Source of the DNA: Oxalobacteraceae bacterium
GTDB lineage: Bacteria > Pseudomonadota > Gammaproteobacteria > Burkholderiales > Burkholderiaceae_D
NCBI GenBank assembly: GCA_947453015.1
Contig: CANGFL010000011.1
Location: 1-11,687 of the forward strand
Length of the DNA stretch: 11,687 nt
Direction: 5' to 3'
Each line of letters opens with the position of its first letter. Within the stretch, counting starts at the first letter, position 1. A program made the translations under genes and the position numbers. This document shows positions 7,343 through 11,687 of the stretch, one piece after another. The notes beneath the pieces are model-generated. The model did not search any database and was not told where the DNA came from. It was given only the letters and a program-made list of their open reading frames with translations.

Positions 7343-7690
7343 ATGGGTGGCCGCATTCGTAGAAAATTGCTGGATGAACGTTGGACTGAATCGTCAGTCC
7401 GTGATGCCTTAATTTGTCCGCTATGCGAGCGTGTAATACCTGATTCGATGAAAGATGCGCATCACCTCGTACCCAAATCCAAAGGTGGGCGGCAAACTCA
7501 GTTCTTACATCGAATTTGTCATCGTCAGATTCATGCCTTGTTCACCGAAACAGAATTAGCTCGGAAGTACAGCACCGTTGAAGCCTTACTAGTTTATCCC
7601 GAGATTGAGTTATTTGTGAAATGGGTCAAGACCAAGCCGGATGATTTTTTTGAGGTTTCGCGCAAGAGCCGGCGAATAAAAAGCCAATGA
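7343..7690 (+). CDS. Small stand-alone HNH endonuclease-like protein
   Basis: The 115-residue protein carries a zinc-bound HNH (beta-beta-alpha-metal) fold: CPLC (Cys25, Cys28), DAHHLVPKSKGGR with catalytic-type His40/His41, and LHRICHRQIH with His56, Cys59, His60 and His64. The part after residue 65 (TETELARKYSTVEALLVYPE, FVKWVKTKPDDFF, RKSRR) matches my memory of a widespread family of single-domain HNH proteins in proteobacterial chromosomes, of unknown role. It has no signal peptide or DNA-binding add-on and ends with a basic tail. The ATG has no Shine-Dalgarno and lies 6 bases after the preceding stop, suggesting coupled translation. A role in DNA cleavage or repair is inference. Confidence 0.85.
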   Translation: MGGRIRRKLLDERWTESSVRDALICPLCERVIPDSMKDAHHLVPKSKGGRQTQFLHRICHRQIHALFTETELARKYSTVEALLVYPEIELFVKWVKTKPDDFFEVSRKSRRIKSQ

Positions 7691-7751
7691 AGGCTTCTGG
7701 GTAGGTGATATCTAGGATTGATAGTTAGCCATAGTTTTGGGTTAAGAATTT

Positions 7752-7801
7752 TTGTGGTTTCATAAATTTTTATGCTATTTTTATATAGTCGAAATTAGCA
7801 T
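7752..7801 (+). promoter_or_regulatory. Probable kup promoter region, AT-rich
   Basis: The 140-base gap before kup contains TTGTGG (7752-7757), then 18 bases, then TGCTATTTT (7773-7781), an extended -10 form. Other -10 candidates are TATAGT (7784-7789) and TAGCAT (7796-7801), each without a good -35 and so possible activator-dependent promoters. The direct repeat at 7766-7784 overlaps all these options, so I cannot decide between them. Confidence 0.4.
7766..7784 (+). repeat. Direct repeat ATTTTTAT with 11-base period, candidate response-regulator site
   Basis: ATTTTTAT occurs at 7766-7773 and again at 7777-7784, one helical turn apart. OmpR/KdpE-type regulators bind head-to-tail as dimers to direct repeats with about this spacing. 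From memory, the E. coli kdp operator is also a T-rich stretch containing TTTATAC and a T run. The assignment to the downstream KdpE-like gene is inference; AT-rich promoters can contain such repeats by chance. Confidence 0.4.
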
Positions 7802-7830
7802 GAGCATCCCGAATCAAAAAAGTGCTCAAC

Positions 7831-9744
7831 ATGCCCTCGACTACACGTATCGCCAACCCAGACTATTCTCCTGTTGATAACCAAAAAACAACCGTAGCTG
7901 CCTTAACGCTAGGTGCATTGGGTGTGGTGTATGGGGATATTGGCACCAGCCCCCTATACGCATTGAAAGAAGTATTTTCTCCTGCGACCGGCGTGTTAGC
8001 CAACCCCGATAGCGTTATTGGTGCCGTCTCCGTCGTGCTGTGGGCGTTGATGTTGGTGGTGACGTTAAAGTATGTGCTGTTGATTTTGCGAGCAGATAAT
8101 CGCGGCGAGGGTGGAATACTCGCACTCACCGCATTGGTATCTACGGCTGTTCAAGATAAACCCAAGCTGCAACGATTACTTTTGGTGTTGGGTGTATTCG
8201 GGGCGACTTTATTTTATGGCGATAGCGTCATTACACCTGCCGTATCAGTGCTGGGTGCCTTGGAAGGACTGGAAGTCGCTACGCCAGATTTCAAACCCTA
8301 TGTGGTACCCATCACCCTTGCCATCATGGTAGGACTATTTACCATTCAACGATTTGGTACGGCCACCGTGGGTAAAGCGTTCGGCCCAGTCTTGATCGTT
8401 TGGTTTATCACCATTGCAGTTATAGGGATAATTCAGATAGGTCATGAGCCGCGTATTCTTGCAGCGATCAATCCGCTGTATGCACTACATTTTTTACAGG
8501 GCCGTGGTTGGCAATTGTTTGTCACCATCGGTGCGATCGCGTTGGTCTTGACCGGTGCCGAGGCATTGTATGCCGACATGGGACATTTTGGAAAAGTGCC
8601 TATTCAGTTAGCGTGGAATGCCTTTGTGCTTCCATCCCTAGCGTTGAATTACATGGGGCAGGGTGCTTTGTTGATACGTGATCCAAGCGCCGTTGAAAAT
8701 CCTTTTTATAAAATGTTTCCCGAATCGATTTTGCTATTCATTGTTGTTCTCTCAGCGCTGGCGACGATCATTGCTTCACAAGCGGTCATTACGGGTGCTT
8801 ATTCAATGACTAAGCAAGCCATGCAACTCGGTCTGTTACCTCGTATGGATGTTAAATACACCTCGTCTAAAGAAATCGGACAAATCTATATTCCACTGGT
8901 GAACTGGATTTTATTTGTGAGCGTGGTAGCTGCTGTACTAGGTTTTGGTAGTTCTTCAGCGTTGGCAGGGGCTTATGGTATTGCCGTCACATTGACCATG
9001 ATGATCACCACTGTACTCACCTATTTTGTGGTGCGCTCAGCGTGGAAAATGTCACCGCTTGTGGCGCTCACCTCAACGAGTTTTTTCTTCGCAATTGATG
9101 CATTGCTAGTAGCGGGCTGTTCAGCAAAAATCCTAGATGGTGGTTGGTTCCCTTTGCTTCTTGGTTTATTATTTTTCTCTATCATGCAGACATGGGAAAA
9201 AGGGCGCAGTTTAGTTATAGAAGTTATTCAAAAAGATGGTATTAATCTACAGTCATTCATTCGTGGAGTGGATACAGAAGAGACCCGACGATCGGAGCGC
9301 ACAGCCGTTTATGCTGTTGGAAATGCTGAGATGGTTCCTCAGGCGCTGCTGCATAATCTAAAACATAATCAGGTGCTACATCGCCGCAATGTTATTTTGA
9401 CAGTCGTTTTCCAACAGGTACCTTGGGTAAGCGAGGCGGAGCGGGTAGAAGTTGAAAAAATAAGTTCAAGCTTTTGGCGAATACGATTAAATTTCGGCTT
9501 TATGAATACGCCTGACGTTCCTAAAGCATTGACCCTTTGTCAAAAGTTCGGAATGGAATTTTCAGATATTGATACAACGTTCTTCTTGAGTCGACAGACG
9601 ATTATTCCAACTCATGATGGAGCAATGTCTTGGTGGCGTGAAAATTTATTTTCTGCTTTGCACAGAAATGCTGGCAGTATTGCTTCGTACTTTAGACTGC
9701 CAGAAAACTCTGTAGTGGAATTGGGAACACATATCCAAATTTGA
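7831..9744 (+). CDS. kup: Kup-family potassium uptake protein
   Basis: The 637-residue product is a K+:H+ symporter of the KUP/HAK/KT family in the inner membrane. The N-terminal hallmark [20 protein letters not shown] is intact. [51 protein letters not shown] and [19 protein letters not shown] follow in about 12 membrane helices to roughly residue 455. The hydrophilic C-terminal domain holds [29 protein letters not shown] and [10 protein letters not shown]. Length is close to E. coli Kup (622). I prefer the ATG at 7831 over an in-frame GTG at 7822; neither has a Shine-Dalgarno. It is followed after 60 bases by a KdpD-like kinase and KdpE-like regulator, suggesting the three form one potassium-responsive unit. 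Confidence 0.95.
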   Translation: MPSTTRIANPDYSPVDNQKTTVAALTLGALGVVYGDIGTSPLYALKEVFSPATGVLANPDSVIGAVSVVLWALMLVVTLKYVLLILRADNRGEGGILALTALVSTAVQDKPKLQRLLLVLGVFGATLFYGDSVITPAVSVLGALEGLEVATPDFKPYVVPITLAIMVGLFTIQRFGTATVGKAFGPVLIVWFITIAVIGIIQIGHEPRILAAINPLYALHFLQGRGWQLFVTIGAIALVLTGAEALYADMGHFGKVPIQLAWNAFVLPSLALNYMGQGALLIRDPSAVENPFYKMFPESILLFIVVLSALATIIASQAVITGAYSMTKQAMQLGLLPRMDVKYTSSKEIGQIYIPLVNWILFVSVVAAVLGFGSSSALAGAYGIAVTLTMMITTVLTYFVVRSAWKMSPLVALTSTSFFFAIDALLVAGCSAKILDGGWFPLLLGLLFFSIMQTWEKGRSLVIEVIQKDGINLQSFIRGVDTEETRRSERTAVYAVGNAEMVPQALLHNLKHNQVLHRRNVILTVVFQQVPWVSEAERVEVEKISSSFWRIRLNFGFMNTPDVPKALTLCQKFGMEFSDIDTTFFLSRQTIIPTHDGAMSWWRENLFSALHRNAGSIASYFRLPENSVVELGTHIQI

Positions 9745-9804
9745 TCTGACATGAAAAATGCGGGTGCCAATCTTAAGACTAGCTGATGGTTTGATCGCAA
9801 TGCC

Positions 9805-10863
9805 ATGATTAAAACTATTTTTTCTGAGGGATCTAAGCATTGGTGGCCTGCCATGCTTATTTGGGCGATTGCCTGGATTTCCTTGGATTGGCTTGATCCT
9901 TATCTTGATCTCGCTAATCTCTCTATGGTGTTATTGATAGGGTCGGCTGCAGCTAGTTTGTGGCTGACTCCTTTATGGTCTATCGTTGTGTCAACGATTG
10001 CCATCGTCGCTTTCAACTGGTCTTTCGTTCCGCCGCGCGGAAGCTTTCATGTAGATTTAAATCAGCACCTGCTTTTATTAGTCGCTATGGTGATGGTGAA
10101 TGGATTAATCGCTATGCTAATGGTATTGCAAAGACGAGCTGCGATTCGATCGAGTGACCAACAAATTCGTAACACCTTGCTAGCGTCGATATCGCATGAC
10201 TTTCGTACCCCCTTAGCGACTATCATAGGGTCAGCTTCATCCTTGCATGATCAATTTGATCAATTGACCGATGCAGATAAACAAAAGATGGTGGAGATCA
10301 TCTTAAGCCAGTCAAATCAGTTAAATCAAATCACAAACAATGTCTTGCAAATTGTGAGACTCGATTCTGATCAAATAAATTTACGTAAAGATTGGGAGTC
10401 TGCCGAAGAATTGGTCGGAAGCGCTGTAAAACTATGTCGACAGCGATCGCCTAAGCGCCAGATCGATGTTGTTGTAGATACTGGTTTGCCTTTGCTCTGG
10501 TGTGATGCTTTGTTGGTCGTGCAGTTGTTAGAGAATCTCATAGAAAACGCCATTAAATACAGTCCTGGTAATGAAGCCATCCATGTCACTGCGTACTTAA
10601 AAATTAATTCACTGGTTTTTTCTGTGGCAGATCGAGGTGCAGGTGTGCCGGCAGAGCTAGCAGATAAAATTTTTGATGCCTTTCAGCGAGGGACGCAGAA
10701 TTCAAAAACAGGTTCAGGTATAGGTCTCACTCTATGCCAGATGATTGCAGGTATTCATGGCGGGTCAATAGCGGTGGCGGCACGTGAGGGTGGTGGATCG
10801 GTGTTTACCTGCGTGTTTCCGATTAAGGAAAACATGAGTTCCCCACCATTAGAAAAAAATTGA
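9805..10863 (+). CDS. Short KdpD-like sensor histidine kinase (DUF4118-HisKA-HATPase)
   Basis: The 352-residue kinase has a DUF4118 membrane domain at about residues 12-112. It contains the KdpD hallmarks LDLANLSMVLLI and FNWSFVPPRGSFHVD, in four closely packed helices. The HisKA domain follows with LLASISHDFRTPLATIIGSA (phospho-acceptor His131). The HATPase domain has the N box LLENLIENAIKYSP, G1 box VADRGAGVP, F box FDAFQRG and G2 box GSGIGLTLC. Compared with E. coli KdpD (894 residues) it lacks the N-terminal KdpD ATP-binding and Usp domains and the GAF domain between membrane and kinase parts. This is not a visible truncation: an in-frame stop at 9784-9786 lies just upstream and no KdpD-like frame precedes it. 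Its stop is 5 bases from the likely start of the response regulator. Confidence 0.93.
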   Translation: MIKTIFSEGSKHWWPAMLIWAIAWISLDWLDPYLDLANLSMVLLIGSAAASLWLTPLWSIVVSTIAIVAFNWSFVPPRGSFHVDLNQHLLLLVAMVMVNGLIAMLMVLQRRAAIRSSDQQIRNTLLASISHDFRTPLATIIGSASSLHDQFDQLTDADKQKMVEIILSQSNQLNQITNNVLQIVRLDSDQINLRKDWESAEELVGSAVKLCRQRSPKRQIDVVVDTGLPLLWCDALLVVQLLENLIENAIKYSPGNEAIHVTAYLKINSLVFSVADRGAGVPAELADKIFDAFQRGTQNSKTGSGIGLTLCQMIAGIHGGSIAVAAREGGGSVFTCVFPIKENMSSPPLEKN

Positions 10864-10868
10864 CGTCG

Positions 10869-11582
10869 ATGATACATATATTGTTGATCGAAGATGATCC
10901 ATCGCTAAGGCAAATGCTTAGCGATGGCTTACTGCGAGAAAGCTATAAAGTCACCGAAGCTATCGATGTCAAACAAACTAAGGCTGTGCTGGCTTCAGCG
11001 CTAGCGCGACAAGCGACGAATCAAAAGCCAGATATTGATGTCATTTTGCTCGATTTGAATTTGCCGGATGGCACAGGCGAAAGCTTGCTGAGCTATATAC
11101 GGCGAAATTTTCGTATTCCAGTATTGATCATTTCTGCGCGCCATGAAGAAGGGAAAAAAATTCAGATGCTAGATGAAGGTGCTGATGATTATTTGGTCAA
11201 GCCCTTCAGCGTTGCCGAACTGTTGGCTCGTATTCGAGTCGCTGTTCGACATAGTAATCAAGGCTCTCAAACGCTAGCTCGCGTTTATAAGCATGGTGAT
11301 TTGGCTTTTGACTTAGATAAAAAGCGAGTCACTCGCGGCGAGCAAGTCATTAAGTTAAGTAAAACCGAACTAAAACTACTCACACAGCTGGCAACCAGCC
11401 CCGGGTACATTTGCACACATAGACAGTTACTCAAAGAAGTTTGGGGCTCAGAATTTGTAGAGCACACCCATTACCTGCGTATTTACATGGCGCAGATACG
11501 TGCAAAAATCGAACACAACCCAGCAGATCCGCAAATCTTGTTAACAGAGACAGGCATCGGCTATCGGTTGGCGGAGGCTTGA
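10869..11582 (+). CDS. KdpE-like OmpR-family response regulator
   Basis: The 237-residue protein begins MIHILLIEDDPSLRQML. The receiver domain has the acidic pair Asp9/Asp10, phospho-acceptor Asp62 (ILLDLNLPDG), Ser89 (LIISAR) and Lys111 (YLVKPF). The winged-helix DNA-binding domain includes LSKTELKLLTQLATSPG, HRQLLKEVWG and the C-terminal VEHTHYLRIYMAQIRAKIE and LTETGIGYRL, nearly the KdpE wording. I choose the ATG at 10869. A TTG at 10860 overlaps the kinase stop and adds only MTS. Asp62 lies about ten residues later than usual because of extra residues near 45-55 (SALARQATNQKPD). It is the cognate partner of the preceding kinase by position. Expected targets are kup and possibly a kdpFABC operon elsewhere. 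Confidence 0.93.
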   Translation: MIHILLIEDDPSLRQMLSDGLLRESYKVTEAIDVKQTKAVLASALARQATNQKPDIDVILLDLNLPDGTGESLLSYIRRNFRIPVLIISARHEEGKKIQMLDEGADDYLVKPFSVAELLARIRVAVRHSNQGSQTLARVYKHGDLAFDLDKKRVTRGEQVIKLSKTELKLLTQLATSPGYICTHRQLLKEVWGSEFVEHTHYLRIYMAQIRAKIEHNPADPQILLTETGIGYRLAEA

Positions 11583-11625
11583 TGAATCACAGGATTTTTT
11601 ACAGGTCAATAATTAACTAGTAATA

Positions 11626-11663
11626 GAAGGATTTAATTAACATGGGTTAGATCGAAATCCTTC
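11626..11663. repeat. Inverted repeat GAAGGATTT / AAATCCTTC
   Basis: A perfect 9-base inverted repeat (11626-11634 with 11655-11663) encloses a 20-base loop that contains a smaller hairpin, TAAC (11638-11641) with GTTA (11646-11649). There is no T run after it on either strand, so it is not a standard intrinsic terminator. It lies 43 bases after the response regulator stop, where a structure ending or protecting the transcript would be expected. Confidence 0.45.
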
Positions 11664-11686
11664 GTTAACCAGCGTTCCATTTCAGA
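11633..11686 (-). CDS. Possible C-terminal end of a convergent gene (partial)
   Basis: On the minus strand one frame is open from the window edge to a TAA at 11633-11635 and encodes SEMERWLTKDFDLTHVN. The composition looks protein-like and the other two minus frames stop sooner, but 17 residues is too little to name a family or be certain a gene is there. Confidence 0.3.
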   Translation of the reverse strand, partial: SEMERWLTKDFDLTHVN

Positions 11687-11687
11687 C

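Noticed and set aside
7343..7690. HNH protein as part of a homing intron, restriction system or phage packaging module
   Set aside because: No intron structure, methylase, terminase, or other mobile or defence gene is nearby, and the protein matches a chromosomal single-domain family.
7681..7696. Hairpin AAGCC-GGCTT at the end of the HNH gene as terminator
   Set aside because: The stem is only 5 bases and no T run follows.
1..11687. Mobile element, CRISPR array, tRNA or rRNA
   Set aside because: I saw no transposase or integrase, no regularly spaced repeats, and no tRNA or rRNA signature on either strand.

Overview
The window looks like ordinary chromosome of a Gram-negative proteobacterium, probably beta or gamma. 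Reasons are the Sec signal peptides, a periplasmic YceI protein paired with a cytochrome b561, a surface-adhesin-E-type protein, a CrgA-like LysR regulator, a proteobacterial Kup and a moderate GC content (estimated by eye). I cannot name the genus. I see no rRNA, tRNA, CRISPR array, transposase, phage or plasmid genes.

Left part (1-2423, + strand): the last 22 codons of a probable cytochrome-c-like protein, a small two-helix membrane protein overlapping a secreted adhesin-E-like protein, and a SulP-family anion transporter with a STAS domain. A bidirectional hairpin terminator at 2387-2423 separates this block from the next.

Middle part (2465-6593): a minus-strand operon, in transcription order an extradiol (4,5-DOPA-type) dioxygenase, a cytochrome b561 and a periplasmic YceI protein. 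It is divided by a 76-127 base region from a divergent LysR regulator, its likely controller. Ring cleavage of catechols next to a quinol-reactive cytochrome and an isoprenoid-binding protein suggests an aromatic/quinone or redox-stress role (inference). Convergent to the LysR gene is an EamA-family transporter with an exceptional histidine-rich C-terminal tail (24 His in 66 residues), pointing to metal binding.

Right part (6686-11687, + strand): a secreted protein of unknown function followed closely by a small stand-alone HNH nuclease. Then comes a potassium block: the K+ transporter Kup, a short KdpD-like histidine kinase lacking the N-terminal KdpD/Usp sensor modules, and a KdpE-like response regulator. 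No kdpFABC pump genes lie in the window. Upstream of kup is an exact 8-base direct repeat with an 11-base period in a T-rich stretch, a plausible site for the KdpE-like regulator. The hypothesis most worth following is therefore a Kup transporter controlled by its own reduced KdpDE-type two-component system. The window closes with an inverted repeat and the possible end of a convergent gene.
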